Origin: an uncultured Anaerococcus sp. | GTDB taxonomy: Bacteria; Bacillota; Clostridia; Tissierellales; Peptoniphilaceae | Direction: 5' to 3' | DNA: 64,000 nucleotides | NCBI RefSeq assembly: GCF_943912385.1 | Contig: NZ_CALTTY010000001.1 | Span: 124,001 to 188,000 of the forward strand | Part shown: in pieces, positions 32,217-41,234 of the stretch | How positions within the stretch are numbered: the stretch's first letter is position 1 | How the letters are laid out: each line of letters starts with the position of its first letter | Program-made: the position numbers and the translations under genes | Notes under the pieces: model-generated | What the model was told of the DNA's origin: nothing | Databases searched by the model: none | The model's input: the letters and a program-made list of their open reading frames with translations, nothing else

Positions 32217-32645
32217 ATGGCAGAAAAAGAAATACAAGCAATAGTAAAATTACAAGTACCAGCAGGCGCTGCTTCACCAGCACCACCAGTAGGAACCGCC
32301 TTAGGTCCTCACGGAATCAATATAATGGATTTCGTTCAAGCCTTTAATGCGCAAACAGCTGACCAAGCTGGAATGATTATACCGGTAGAAATGACTATTT
32401 ATGCGGATAGAACATTTACATTTATCACGAAAACACCACCAGCACCAGTATTAATCAAAAAAGCTATCAACCTATCAAAAGGCTCAGGTGAACCAAACAA
32501 AAACAAGGTTGGTTCAATCAAGAAAAGCCAACTAGAAGAAATTGCTAAGACAAAGATGAAAGATCTTAATGCAGCAAGTTTAGATGCAGCAGTTAGCATG
32601 ATAGCTGGAACAGCAAGAAGTATGGGAGTCACTGTAGAAGATTAG
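32217..32645 (+). CDS. rplK: 50S ribosomal protein L11
   Basis: A 142-residue GTPase-centre protein. VKLQVPAGAASPAPPVGTALGP at the start, FVQAFNAQTADQ next and KTPPAPVLIKKA in the middle are the L11 hallmarks, with the RNA-binding C-terminal domain ending AGTARSMGVTVED. A CAAGGAGG SD precedes the ATG, and rplA follows after 36 nt. Confidence 0.98.
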   Translation: MAEKEIQAIVKLQVPAGAASPAPPVGTALGPHGINIMDFVQAFNAQTADQAGMIIPVEMTIYADRTFTFITKTPPAPVLIKKAINLSKGSGEPNKNKVGSIKKSQLEEIAKTKMKDLNAASLDAAVSMIAGTARSMGVTVED

Positions 32646-32681
32646 TGGGAGAGTTTACTCGTTTACCACAGGAGGTATTAA

Positions 32682-33395
32682 ATGGCTAAAAGAGGAAAGA
32701 AATATTTAGAATCAAAAGCTTCATATGATTCTACTAAAGAGTATGAATTAAAAGAAGCATTATCAATTGTTGAAAATGGTGCAAAAGCAAAATTTGACGA
32801 AACTGTAGAATTACACTTTAACCTAGGTGTTGACAGTAGACATGCTGACCAACAAGTTAGGGGAACTGTTATTTTACCACACGGTACTGGTAAGGTACAA
32901 AGAGTACTTGCTTTCGTTAAAGACGACAGAATTGACGAAGCCCTTGAAGCAGGTGCAGACTTTGCAGGAAATGATGAATATGCAGAAAAAATCCAAAAAG
33001 ATGGTTGGTTAGACTTTGACGTAGTTATTGCGACCCCTGATATGATGGCTACAGTAGGTAGACTTGGTAGGGTACTTGGACCACAAGGTTTAATGCCAAA
33101 CCCAAAAACTGGCACAGTAACAAATGACGTTAAACAAGCTATCGAAGATATCAAAGCAGGTAAGGTTGAGTATAGAACAGATAAGGCTAACTTAATCCAC
33201 GTACCAGCTGGTAAGGTATCTTTTGGATCTGACAAATTAGCTAACAATATTAAAACATTAGTAGCTGAGGTTGTAAAGGCAAGACCAGCTGCGGCAAAGG
33301 GTAAATATATTAAATCAATCACAGTAGCCTCAACAATGGGTCCTGGTGTAAAATTACAAGCAGGCAAGGCTAGCGAATTAGTTGAGAATAAATAA
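32682..33395 (+). CDS. rplA: 50S ribosomal protein L1
   Basis: A 237-residue L1-stalk protein. It shows VELHFNLGVDSRHADQQVRG, RVLAFVKDD, a central domain with LGRVLGPQGLMPNPKTGTV and the C-terminal TVASTMGPGVKL. It often represses its own operon by binding mRNA. A CACAGGAGG SD is present. After it, a new promoter and the L10 leader separate it from rplJ. Confidence 0.98.
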   Translation: MAKRGKKYLESKASYDSTKEYELKEALSIVENGAKAKFDETVELHFNLGVDSRHADQQVRGTVILPHGTGKVQRVLAFVKDDRIDEALEAGADFAGNDEYAEKIQKDGWLDFDVVIATPDMMATVGRLGRVLGPQGLMPNPKTGTVTNDVKQAIEDIKAGKVEYRTDKANLIHVPAGKVSFGSDKLANNIKTLVAEVVKARPAAAKGKYIKSITVASTMGPGVKLQAGKASELVENK

Positions 33396-33424
33396 TTTGC
33401 AAAATAAAAAATAAGTGATATAAT
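33396..33424 (+). promoter_or_regulatory. candidate promoter of rplJ-rplL
   Basis: TTTGCA (33396-33401), 17-bp spacer, TATAAT (33419-33424), just after the rplA stop codon and before the L10 leader. Confidence 0.6.
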
Positions 33425-33440
33425 ATAAAAGTAAAATAAA

Positions 33441-33578
33441 CAGGCTACCAAAGACTACGCAGACAGAAATGTTTAATAATTGCGTATAGGTGGGAGAAAT
33501 TAACTACATCCCCACCGATGTGGGCACTATTAAGGTGTCTGTATATGTGGGGTTTTTATATACCTACCATTAGCCTTA
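33441..33578 (+). promoter_or_regulatory. L10 ribosomal protein leader
   Basis: The gap before rplJ has the conserved CCAAAGACTACGCAGA-type kink-turn segment, a closing AGGCTA/TAGCCT stem (33441 and 33574) and internal paired arms (GGTGGGAG/CCCCACC). This is the Firmicute L10 leader bound by the L10-L12 complex to reduce rplJ-rplL expression. Confidence 0.8.
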
Positions 33579-33590
33579 GGAGGTGAAAAA

Positions 33591-34139
33591 GTGAGCGGAA
33601 AAGCTATAGCAGCTAAACAAGAGATAGTTAACGAAATCAAAACTAAAATCGAAGGTGCACAATCAGTGACACTAGTTGGTTTTAACGGTATGGACGTTAA
33701 GGAAATCACAGAATTACGTAACAAATTCAGAGAAAAAGACGCTGAATACAAAGTTTACAAAAATACTATGATGAGATTTGCTTTCCAAGAACTTGGTTAT
33801 GATGATCTATTAGACGATCTTAAGGGAACAAACGCCTTAGTATTTTCAAACAGTGATCTTGTAAACGGACCAAAGATTGCAGTTGACTACAGAAAAGAAG
33901 ACGAAGAAAACGAAGATAAATTAGTATTAAAGTCAGGTATAGTTGAAGGAAACTATCAAAATAGCGAACAAATGATGGCAATAGCAACATTACCAGCTAC
34001 AGAAGTACTTCACTCAATGCTTGCAAATGTACTACAAGCACCTATTAGAACCCTTGCGGGTGACCTTAACAACACTATTTCAAAACTTGCTATCGCCCTA
34101 AATGAAGTGGCAAGCAAAAAAGAAAACGAAGCAGCATAA
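33591..34139 (+). CDS. rplJ: 50S ribosomal protein L10
   Basis: A 182-residue stalk base that carries L7/L12 dimers. It starts GTG with TAGGAGG upstream. The N-terminal RNA-binding domain has AAKQEIVNEIKTKIEGAQSV and EYKVYKNTMMRFAFQEL; the C-terminal helix binding L7/L12 ends LAIALNEVASKKENEA. Autogenous regulation through the leader upstream is expected. Confidence 0.97.
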   Translation: MSGKAIAAKQEIVNEIKTKIEGAQSVTLVGFNGMDVKEITELRNKFREKDAEYKVYKNTMMRFAFQELGYDDLLDDLKGTNALVFSNSDLVNGPKIAVDYRKEDEENEDKLVLKSGIVEGNYQNSEQMMAIATLPATEVLHSMLANVLQAPIRTLAGDLNNTISKLAIALNEVASKKENEAA

Positions 34140-34172
34140 TAAAACAATAATTAAAATTTAAAGGAGAATAAA

Positions 34173-34556
34173 ATGGCATCAGAAAAAGTAACAAACCTAT
34201 TAGAAGAAATCAAAAACCTTACAGTTCTTGAACTTTCAGAACTAGTTAAAGAAATCGAAGAAGAATTTGACGTATCTGCACAAGCAGCAGTATCAGTAGC
34301 AGCACCAGCAGCTGGTGGAGATGCAGCAGGCGCAGCAGCAGAACAAACAGAATTCGACGTAGTTCTTAAATCAGCTGGTCAATCAAAAATCAACGTAATC
34401 AAAGTTGTTAAAGATGCAGCAGGTCTTGGACTAAAAGACGCCAAGGCTCTTGTAGATGGAGCTCCAGCTAACGTTGTAGAAGGTGTAGACAAAGACAAGG
34501 CTGAAGAAGTTAAATCAGCTCTTGAAGAAGCAGGTGCTGAAGTAGAATTAGCATAA
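34173..34556 (+). CDS. rplL: 50S ribosomal protein L7/L12
   Basis: A 127-residue stalk protein recruiting translational GTPases. The N-terminal dimerisation helix (LLEEIKNLTVLELSELVKEI), an Ala-rich hinge (about 45-60) and the C-terminal domain with INVIKVVKDAAGLGLKDAKA are all typical. AAAGGAG SD. A terminator follows; rpoB is not adjacent, although rplL is followed by rpoB in most Firmicutes. Confidence 0.98.
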   Translation: MASEKVTNLLEEIKNLTVLELSELVKEIEEEFDVSAQAAVSVAAPAAGGDAAGAAAEQTEFDVVLKSAGQSKINVIKVVKDAAGLGLKDAKALVDGAPANVVEGVDKDKAEEVKSALEEAGAEVELA

Positions 34557-34590
34557 GCTTTATAATATAATTAGGTTTACCTAGAAATTT

Positions 34591-34621
34591 CTCCCGGCTT
34601 AAAATAGCTGGGAGTTTTTTT
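34591..34621 (+). terminator. terminator after rplL
   Basis: CTCCCGGCT pairs with AGCTGGGAG (one mismatch) and is followed by seven T residues. Confidence 0.88.
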
Positions 34622-34769
34622 GTTAAATAAAGATCAGGATAATTAGATTTATATAATTCTTACCACAAATTATAAAAGTAAAATTAAAGCTATTTATTAA
34701 ATTAAGAAATAAGAAAGTAAATTTTACAGGATAACGACACATAGGTATAAGTTAGGTTAATCCTAGATA

Positions 34770-34797
34770 TTGACAAATGGGCATTATAACGTATATT
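34770..34797 (+). promoter_or_regulatory. sigma-A promoter of the Fur-family gene
   Basis: TTGACA (34770-34775), 16-bp spacer, TATATT (34792-34797). An in-frame ATG at 34777 lies inside this spacer, which argues against it as start codon. Confidence 0.75.
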
Positions 34798-34830
34798 AAA
34801 ACCAAGAAAGTAGGGGTGATAGGTAGAAAA

Positions 34831-35277
34831 ATGAAGGAACTAGTTGAAAATAAAAGTGAAAATACGGAAAATAAAAGATTATCCTACCTAAGGGAAATTC
34901 TCAGAGATAGAAACATAAGGATATCAAAGCAAAGACTCTTAATATTAGATTACTTGATGACTCATCCTATCCACCCAACAGCAGAAGAGATTTTTAATGG
35001 CTTAAAAAGTGAGGACCCTGTAATAAGCCAAGCAACTGTATATAATACTTTAAATCTATTTGTAAAACACAAGCTTATAAAAGAACTTGATTTTAATATG
35101 ACTTCTAAAAGATATGAGTTTAATAAGTCAAGTCACGGTCACTTCATATGTGAATCATGTGGGATGATAAAAGATCTAGACTCTCTTGAAATTGAAAAAC
35201 CAGAAAAGTTAAGGGGTTATAACTTAGATGATGTAGAGTTGATATATAGGGGAATTTGTCCAGATTGTAAAAGATAA
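34831..35277 (+). CDS. Fur/PerR-family metalloregulator
   Basis: A 148-residue dimeric DNA-binding regulator. The winged helix (about 10-85) includes HPTAEEIFNGLKSEDPVISQATVYNTLNLF; the dimer domain has HGHFICESCGMIKDL and a C-terminal CPDC, giving the structural zinc site of paired CxxC motifs. Fur, PerR and Zur cannot be separated with certainty; the spacing is PerR-like, but the PerR Asp in the DxSxR segment is not obvious. I start at ATG 34831; a longer frame would begin inside the promoter. The gene may control the downstream transporter. Confidence 0.88.
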   Translation: MKELVENKSENTENKRLSYLREILRDRNIRISKQRLLILDYLMTHPIHPTAEEIFNGLKSEDPVISQATVYNTLNLFVKHKLIKELDFNMTSKRYEFNKSSHGHFICESCGMIKDLDSLEIEKPEKLRGYNLDDVELIYRGICPDCKR

Positions 35278-35321
35278 ATCTAGTATTATATAGCGCTTTT
35301 TTTATTTTCTAAGGAGACTAT

Positions 35322-36338
35322 ATGAAAAAAATTTTTAACTACTTACCAGGCATAGTCCTTGCTCTAGTAATTGCCATTGCTGCCCAATTTATAGAAAATA
35401 TCCTACCCGTCCATATTATAGGTGGGTCAGTAATAGCTCTTTTTATTGGGATGTTTTTAAATACGATTGTAGATACAGACAATATTTTAAAACCTGGTAT
35501 AAGCTTTACCTCTAAGAGGCTTTTAAAATTTGCAATAATTCTTTTCGGTGCAAGTCTAAATATAAGTATAGTTTTAAACGTGGGTAGACTTTCATTTTAT
35601 GTCATGATTTTCACCCTCTTAACATGCTTTGGAGGAGGTTATTTTATTGGTAATGCTCTAGGATTAAATTGGAAGATGTCAAATTTAATATCTGCTGGCA
35701 CTGGTATATGCGGAGGATCGGCAATAGCTGCTATAGCACCTGTAATTGAAGCGGAAGATACTGATGTTGCCTATGCATTAAGTGCAACATTTTTATTTGA
35801 TATGCTAATGATTATAGCCTTTCCTATAATGGGTAGGGCGCTCGGACTTTCTGACATGGCCTATGGGCTTTGGACGGGGACTGCTGTAAATGATACCTCA
35901 AGTGTAGTGGCAGCTGGCTTTGCTTATTCAGATGCAGCTGGAGATTTTGCTACCATGGTAAAACTTACCAGGACCCTGGCAATTATTCCAGTTGTCTTAA
36001 TATTTAGGATGATTTATACAAGGCTTGAGCTTAAAAATTCAACAAGCTCTCATATTGAGAAAAAATTTTCGATTTTTTCTATAATCCCTTTTTTCATCCT
36101 AGGATTTTTAGCAATGGTTATGCTAAATTCATTTTCTCTTATATCTCATGACCTATCAGTAGGTCTTAAGGCCATATCGAAGTTTTTAATGGTGGCGGCC
36201 TTGGCAGCCATAGGTCTAAATACAAAATTTAATGATATGAAAAAAGCAGGTATAAACCCAATGATCCATGGCTTTATAATTTCAATCTTAGTTGTAATTG
36301 TAGCTATTATTGTTATTTACTTCATGGGTTTGGTATAA
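35322..36338 (+). CDS. YeiH/UPF0324 family membrane transporter
   Basis: A 338-residue polytopic protein with about ten hydrophobic segments. The signature GTGICGGSAIAAIAPVIEAE (residues ~126-145) and GTAVNDTSSVVAAGF are typical of the UPF0324 family, annotated as putative sulfate exporters. The transported substrate is not proven. CTAAGGAG SD. It follows the Fur-family gene by 44 nt without a terminator, so it is probably co-transcribed with it. Confidence 0.88.
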   Translation: MKKIFNYLPGIVLALVIAIAAQFIENILPVHIIGGSVIALFIGMFLNTIVDTDNILKPGISFTSKRLLKFAIILFGASLNISIVLNVGRLSFYVMIFTLLTCFGGGYFIGNALGLNWKMSNLISAGTGICGGSAIAAIAPVIEAEDTDVAYALSATFLFDMLMIIAFPIMGRALGLSDMAYGLWTGTAVNDTSSVVAAGFAYSDAAGDFATMVKLTRTLAIIPVVLIFRMIYTRLELKNSTSSHIEKKFSIFSIIPFFILGFLAMVMLNSFSLISHDLSVGLKAISKFLMVAALAAIGLNTKFNDMKKAGINPMIHGFIISILVVIVAIIVIYFMGLV

Positions 36339-36349
36339 GATTATAATAA

Positions 36350-36387
36350 AAAAGGCAAGTTTGAAACTTATTTCAAACTTGCCTTTT
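36350..36387. terminator. bidirectional terminator between transporter and metallopeptidase
   Basis: 17-bp perfect stem (36350-36366 with 36371-36387; core GGCAAGTTTGAAA) with CTTA loop and T-runs on both strands. Confidence 0.92.
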
Positions 36388-36400
36388 TTTATCTTTGTAA

Positions 36401-37225
36401 TTAGTCAAAAAAACTCATTGACTTATCAATATTGTGGTATTTATAACCGAGCTCAAAGGCTTCCTGCCTTTGTTTAGATGATCCGTGGGTAAAGGAGTCT
36501 ACATTGACATCCCTCCCCGACATCTCCTGAATCCTATCATCTCCTATAGCGGATGCAGACGACATGGCTTCTTCTATATCTCCCTTATCAAGATATCCCT
36601 TTTCTTTAACATAATAGGCAAAAAGTCCAGAGAAATAATCAGCTTGGAGCTCTTGGGCTACAGACACCCTATTGTAATCTCGCTCAGACAATTCTTCTCT
36701 TAACTGACTAGTTTGTTTTATTATACCCAGTTGGTTTTGAACATGGTGGCCCACTTCATGGGCTAAGACATAGGCGAGGGCAAAGTCACCACCGCCTCCA
36801 AAATTATTTTTTAAATCATTATAAAAGGAAACATCAAAGTAAATTGTTTCATCAACAGGGCAGTAGAAGGGTCCCATCCTAGACTGGGCAATACCACAAC
36901 CTGCCTTGGTAGTTTCTTGGTAAAGGGTCATCTTAGGCTATTCATAAACAAGATTATTTTCTTCAAACTTTTCATTCCAGACATCTTCAGTATCAGCAAG
37001 AATCACTGCAAGGAAATCCTCCAGAGTTTCTCTTTCCTTAGAAACATGGCTTTCCACTTGACTGTTTTGATTTATATCACTAGTTCCATTGTTAATAACG
37101 CTTGGATCAACACCTAAGAAATATAAGACAACCATAACAACAAGGCCTCCAACTCCGCCTATAGCCAGGGGAGCCTTTCCACCTCTATTAACATTAGAAG
37201 AACGTCTTCTATCTTTCCGCTTCAT
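36401..37225 (-). pseudogene. YpfJ-type zinc metallopeptidase interrupted by one in-frame TAG
   Basis: Together the two halves match the neutral zinc metallopeptidase family (PF04228) in order and length (~274 codons). The N-part from ATG 37225 (TGGAGG SD) begins MKRKDRRRSSNVNRGGKAP, has a transmembrane helix and ends FEENNLVYE. A TAG (36940-36938) follows, then PKMTLYQETTKAGCGIAQS in the same frame and the active-site AHEVGHHVQ. The family normally reads Y-x-x-P-K there, so one substitution (for example CAG to TAG) is enough. It may be a recent nonsense mutation or sequencing error. Restart at ATG 36931 would give a soluble 176-residue protease, but no SD is obvious. Confidence 0.8.
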
Positions 37226-37310
37226 ATATAACCTCCATTTTATTATTGTTCTATTCTTACCCAAAAACAACTTTATTATATATTTTAATATCTAACTATA
37301 GTAAAAGTAT

Positions 37311-37336
37311 AAAAAAGACGAAAGACTGGCTTTCGA
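37311..37336 (-). terminator. terminator of the tRNA-Thr gene
   Basis: Minus-strand CGAAAG/CTTTCG with CCAGT loop followed by TCTTTTTT, ~26 nt beyond the tRNA 3' end. Confidence 0.75.
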
Positions 37337-37361
37337 GTTAATGTAGAATATTATAAAAAAA

Positions 37362-37437
37362 TGGAGCCGCTTCCCGGAATTGAACCGAGGACCTCTTCCT
37401 TACCATGGAAGCGCTCTACCTACTGAGCTAAAGCGGC
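37362..37437 (-). tRNA. tRNA-Thr, anticodon GGT
   Basis: 76 nt with complete cloverleaf. The acceptor stem is GCCGCTT/AAGCGGC, the D arm contains AGCTCAGTAGGTAGAGC, the anticodon stem is CTTCC/GGAAG with loop ATGGTAA (anticodon GGT), and the T arm is GTTCAATTC-type. The discriminator T is followed by genomically encoded CCA. It reads ACC and ACU codons. It lies just upstream of the divergent tuf gene. Confidence 0.97.
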
Positions 37438-37552
37438 ATACTAATATTATACAAGCTATAAATAATAATGCAAGTTAAAAAATAAAAAAATTAATAGAAT
37501 TATTTATATATTTATGGTAAAATAAAGTATATGAGTACTTTAGGAGGATTTT

Positions 37553-38749
37553 ATGAGTAAAGAAACATTTGAAAGAAGCAAACCACATATTAATATTGGT
37601 ACAATCGGCCACGTAGACCACGGTAAAACAACAACAACAGCAGCCATCACCCAAGCCCTAAACAAAAAATACGGCTCAGGTGAAGCAATCGATTATGAAA
37701 ACATCGATAAGGCTCCAGAAGAAAGAGAACGTGGAATCACAATCAACACATCAGTAGTTGAATATGAAACAGAAAACAGACACTACGCACATATCGACGC
37801 TCCAGGCCACGCTGACTACGTTAAAAACATGATCACAGGTGCAGCACAAATGGACGGAGCAATCCTAGTAGTATCTGCAGCAGACGGTCCAATGCCACAA
37901 ACAAGAGAACACATCCTACTAGCAAGACAAGTTGGTATACCAAAAATAGCAGTATTCCTAAACAAACAAGACCAAGTAGACGATGATGAATTAATCGAAC
38001 TTGTAGAAATGGAAGTAAGAGACCTACTAAATGAATATGAATACGACGGAGACGACGCACCAGTAATCGTAGGAAGTGCACTAAAATCTCTACAAGATGG
38101 TGGAGAAGGTGAATGGGCTGAAAAGATACTAAACCTAATGGATGAAGTAGACAGCTACTTTGACATACCAGAAAGAGACAACGACCAACCATTCCTAATG
38201 CCAGTAGAAGACGTAATGACAATCTCAGGACGTGGTACTGTAGCAACAGGTAGGGTAGAAAAAGGAACTCTAAAAGTAGGAGACACAGTAGAAATCGTAG
38301 GACTAGAAGATAAAACATCTGAAGCAGTAGTAACAGGTGTTGAAATGTTCCACAAACAACTAGAACAAGCAGAATCAGGAGACAACGTAGGAATCCTACT
38401 AAGAGGTGTACAAAGAGATGACATCTCAAGAGGACAAGTACTAGCAAAACCAGGTTCTGTACAACCACACACAGAATTCGAAGGTCAAGTATACGTACTA
38501 ACCAAAGAAGAAGGTGGTAGACACACCCCATTCTTCTCAGGATACAGACCACAATTCTTCTTCAGAACAACAGATGTTACAGGTGACATCGAACTAGAAG
38601 AAGGCGTAGAAATGGTAATGCCAGGAGACAACGCAACATTCAAGATCAAACTTCAAAAGCCAATCGCCCTTGAAGAAGGACTAAGATTTGCTGTACGTGA
38701 AGGTGGTAGAACAGTTGCATCTGGTGTTGTTACCAAGATTGTAAAATAG
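37553..38749 (+). CDS. tuf: elongation factor Tu
   Basis: A 398-residue GTPase delivering aminoacyl-tRNA to the ribosome. G-motifs are GHVDHGKTTTT (residues 19-29), DAPGH near 83 and NKQDQVDD at the NKxD position near 138. The switch region has RERGITIN. The codon choice is strongly biased (CTA, ACA, CCA), as expected for a very highly expressed gene, and differs from neighbours. Tandem SD TTAGGAGG. It stands alone, not in a str operon, so another fus locus must exist elsewhere. Confidence 0.99.
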   Translation: MSKETFERSKPHINIGTIGHVDHGKTTTTAAITQALNKKYGSGEAIDYENIDKAPEERERGITINTSVVEYETENRHYAHIDAPGHADYVKNMITGAAQMDGAILVVSAADGPMPQTREHILLARQVGIPKIAVFLNKQDQVDDDELIELVEMEVRDLLNEYEYDGDDAPVIVGSALKSLQDGGEGEWAEKILNLMDEVDSYFDIPERDNDQPFLMPVEDVMTISGRGTVATGRVEKGTLKVGDTVEIVGLEDKTSEAVVTGVEMFHKQLEQAESGDNVGILLRGVQRDDISRGQVLAKPGSVQPHTEFEGQVYVLTKEEGGRHTPFFSGYRPQFFFRTTDVTGDIELEEGVEMVMPGDNATFKIKLQKPIALEEGLRFAVREGGRTVASGVVTKIVK

Positions 38750-38836
38750 TTAATTTATATTGACTATAAATATAATCGGTCTCATCATTTGATGAGAGAC
38801 TAGAAAATCTATTCTTCATGGATTTAGGAAAATTAT

Positions 38837-38863
38837 AAAAAGCGGGCCTGGGCTCGCTTTTTT
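38837..38863 (+). terminator. terminator after tuf
   Basis: AAAAAGCG-GGC pairs with GCT-CGCTTTTTT around a short CTG loop. An additional GTCTCATCA/TGATGAGAC hairpin (38778-38802) lies just upstream without a T-run. Confidence 0.75.
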
Positions 38864-38880
38864 GTTTGTTAGGAGAGTTT

Positions 38881-40164
38881 ATGTTAAAAAAGAAAACTTT
38901 TCTCATTGCACTTTTTTCAATCTTGCTAATATTTACAAGCTGTTCAGATAAAAAGGGCCCTGATAATGACAAATTAAGAGAAGCTATTGAAACAAGTGAA
39001 AATATAGAAAAAGAAATATCGAAGGGTAAAAAGGTTGAAAAAAAACCAGTGGGCGAGCCCTATGAAATAGGTGTAACACCAGACGATTATGATATGGACT
39101 ATGATACATCAAGACTCTTATCCCTTGATGATAAGAAAAGCTCCTATTATCCCAAGGATGGGGTAAGGGGACTTTACTTTAACTCCTGGGGCATAAATGA
39201 TCCCGAGGTGTATGGAAAGATAACGGGCCTTATTGAAGAAACCAACCTAAACGCTGTAGTTATTGATATTAAAGATGACTGGGGCAATATCACTGTTGAC
39301 TTTGACACAGACAATGAAGAAATCCAGTATGCCAATACAAAGTTAATCGACGCAAAAAATCTTATTGATGACCTCCATAGTAGAGATATATATGTTATAG
39401 GAAGGATAACTACCTTCAAAGACTCCATTATAACCGAACTCCACCCTGAGTGGGGTTTTACTAAGGATGATGGAACCTTGTGGGCCAATGGCCATGGAGA
39501 AGTCTTTATGAATCCATTCCTAAAGGAAGTCCAAGACTATAATATATCCATAGGGGAGCTTGCTGCAGAGGCTGGCTTTGATGAAATTCAATACGACTAT
39601 GTAAGATTTGCTGAAGGCTTTGAAACCTTTGGCGATACACTTTCATACTCAAGAGGAGACTTTGAAAACCAACCAATCTCTGAGGGAGATAAGAGGGTAA
39701 ATGCTATAACAGGCTTTGTAAAGAGGGCCCGTGAATCAATTTCTGATTACGGCCTTCCTGTTGCAGTAGATGTCTTCGGTTATGCTCTTCAAGCGGGACG
39801 TGCCGACGGTATAGGCCAGGACTTTTCAGAAATATCAAATGAAGCTGACATAATGTGTTCAATGATTTATCCATCCCACTGGGGACAACATTCCTTTGAG
39901 ATAGAAAAACCAGACCTTGAACCCTACGAACTAGTTAAAAGATACCTTGTAGAGGAACAAAAAATCTTTGATGGCCTTGACCATACACCTCAATCTCGTC
40001 CGTGGATCCAGGATTTTACTGCTTCTTGGATTGGGGAAGGTAACTGGATGGAATATGACAGTGACGCTGTCCAGGCGCAAATCGATGCCATATATGAGTC
40101 GGGGCAAAGAGAATATTTAATATGGAATGCAACAAATACCTATACAGAGGGAGTTGACTATTAA
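38881..40164 (+). CDS. glycoside-hydrolase-like lipoprotein (DUF4015 family)
   Basis: A 427-residue exported protein. I start at ATG 38881, which has AGGAG 7 nt upstream. The signal peptide ends IFTSC (Cys about 21), marking a lipoprotein. A short charged linker follows, then a TIM-barrel-like domain: VRGLYFNSWGINDPEVYGK, NAVVIDIKDDWGNITVDFD, VIGRITTFKDSIITELHPEW and FDEIQYDYVRFAEGF. That order fits PF13200, a putative glycoside hydrolase of Firmicute envelopes, acting outside the membrane. The Asp/Glu catalytic pair and the sugar substrate are not established. Confidence 0.85.
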   Translation: MLKKKTFLIALFSILLIFTSCSDKKGPDNDKLREAIETSENIEKEISKGKKVEKKPVGEPYEIGVTPDDYDMDYDTSRLLSLDDKKSSYYPKDGVRGLYFNSWGINDPEVYGKITGLIEETNLNAVVIDIKDDWGNITVDFDTDNEEIQYANTKLIDAKNLIDDLHSRDIYVIGRITTFKDSIITELHPEWGFTKDDGTLWANGHGEVFMNPFLKEVQDYNISIGELAAEAGFDEIQYDYVRFAEGFETFGDTLSYSRGDFENQPISEGDKRVNAITGFVKRARESISDYGLPVAVDVFGYALQAGRADGIGQDFSEISNEADIMCSMIYPSHWGQHSFEIEKPDLEPYELVKRYLVEEQKIFDGLDHTPQSRPWIQDFTASWIGEGNWMEYDSDAVQAQIDAIYESGQREYLIWNATNTYTEGVDY

Positions 40165-40196
40165 AAAAACCTAATAGGATATGATATAGACAAAGT

Positions 40197-40238
40197 AAAA
40201 TCACCCTTATTTCGATGAAACGAAGTAAGGGTGATTTT
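40197..40238. terminator. long hairpin terminator after the lipoprotein gene
   Basis: 13-bp perfect stem AAAATCACCCTTA/TAAGGGTGATTTT, extended by TTCG/CGAA to a 6-nt loop. T-richness is moderate on either strand. Confidence 0.7.
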
Positions 40239-40303
40239 AAGTTTAAAAATTTAAATTAAATCTATTTTATCTAAAGACAGGCAGGGAAACCCTGTTTTCT
40301 CTA

Positions 40304-40333
40304 TTAAAAACCATCCAACTAGGCTGGGTGGTT
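40304..40333 (-). terminator. terminator of the AraC-type gene
   Basis: Minus-strand AACCACCCA/TGGATGGTT (one G-U) with a 7-nt loop followed by TTTAAT, just past the stop codon. It resembles the rpsU terminator. Confidence 0.75.
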
Positions 40334-40337
40334 TAAC

Positions 40338-41189
40338 TTATAATCTGTGTTTTCTCCTAAATTGAGATGGTGTCAGACCAACCTTTTTCTTAAAAACTTG
40401 GTTAAAATAAGATTGGGAATTAAAACCAACAATTGCAGATATTTCTTCCATGGTATGGTTGGTAGAAATTAGGAGGTTTTTAGACACATCAATCCTTTTT
40501 AAAATCAAATATTCAATAGGGGTAATTCTATATGATTGTTTAAATTCAGCTATAAGGTGGAACTTATTCATATAAGCAAGGGCTGACAGGTCTTCAAGCA
40601 TAATATCTTCATCATAATTAGAGTCTATATATGATTTTATATAGTCTATTTGCCTATTTACCTTCTGGTCATGCTTTAAAGTAATATCCTTCCTGTACTT
40701 TCTAAGCACGTTTATTATTAAAGTTGTAGCCCTGGCATTTGCTAGAGACTCAGCTAAAATATCTTCACCCTTATATTCTTCATAAATATCTTCAAAGTAG
40801 GGCTTAAAATTTAGACTCATATCTCTATTATCGATGTGAAAGTAGTTTATGTCAGAATTTGTATCATCATCGTTTAGCCCTGCTACAGATACACTTTCAA
40901 TACCAAAACCAATCAACTTAATACTTTCTAGTTCATCTCCTAGGTAGAAAGTATGACCAATATTTGAGTTTATTATAAGTAAATCCCCTGCATTGACACC
41001 TATCTCTTCACCTTCTATAGAAACTCTGCCATGGCCATCTGCGAGGTAGTAAAAGTATGCAAAAGGATGGAACTGGATTTTATTTGAAATTTTTGTATCA
41101 TAAGTTTTACTCTTAGCATCTAATAAGCTAACATCTAAATATTTAAGTTCTATATCTTCTTCAATTATATTTTCTGTATTATTTTCCAT
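40338..41189 (-). CDS. AraC-family transcriptional regulator
   Basis: A 283-residue regulator. The N-terminal cupin-like sensing domain (about 1-150) contains FHPFAYFYYLADGHGRVSIE. The C-terminal double helix-turn-helix (about 180-283) has EDIMLEDLSALAYMNKFHLI and ISAIVGFNSQSYFNQVFKK, ending GLTPSQFRRKHRL, the standard AraC end. The ligand is likely a sugar or surface compound and is unknown. It is divergent from dnaG across 226 bp that include a 12-bp inverted repeat. It is probably monocistronic. Confidence 0.92.
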   Translation of the reverse strand: MENNTENIIEEDIELKYLDVSLLDAKSKTYDTKISNKIQFHPFAYFYYLADGHGRVSIEGEEIGVNAGDLLIINSNIGHTFYLGDELESIKLIGFGIESVSVAGLNDDDTNSDINYFHIDNRDMSLNFKPYFEDIYEEYKGEDILAESLANARATTLIINVLRKYRKDITLKHDQKVNRQIDYIKSYIDSNYDEDIMLEDLSALAYMNKFHLIAEFKQSYRITPIEYLILKRIDVSKNLLISTNHTMEEISAIVGFNSQSYFNQVFKKKVGLTPSQFRRKHRL

Positions 41190-41234
41190 AAAATCCTCTA
41201 TATTATTAATCTAGTCATATCACTCTTAGTAAAT

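Noticed and set aside
34740..34768. TAGG-TTAAT-CCTA imperfect palindrome as a Fur box
   Set aside because: Arms are only 4 bp and do not resemble the GATAATGATAATCATTATC-type or PerR consensus.
34777..34830. 18-residue N-terminal extension of the Fur-family protein
   Set aside because: The extension would start inside the promoter spacer and before the expected transcription start, and has no SD.
36929..36940. TAG as a pyrrolysine codon
   Set aside because: No pyl genes or PYLIS-like structure are visible, and the residue position in this family is not one known for pyrrolysine; a nonsense mutation or error is simpler.
37833..38552. long minus-strand ORF antisense to tuf
   Set aside because: A leucine-rich shadow frame produced by the biased codons of tuf; no SD or family similarity.
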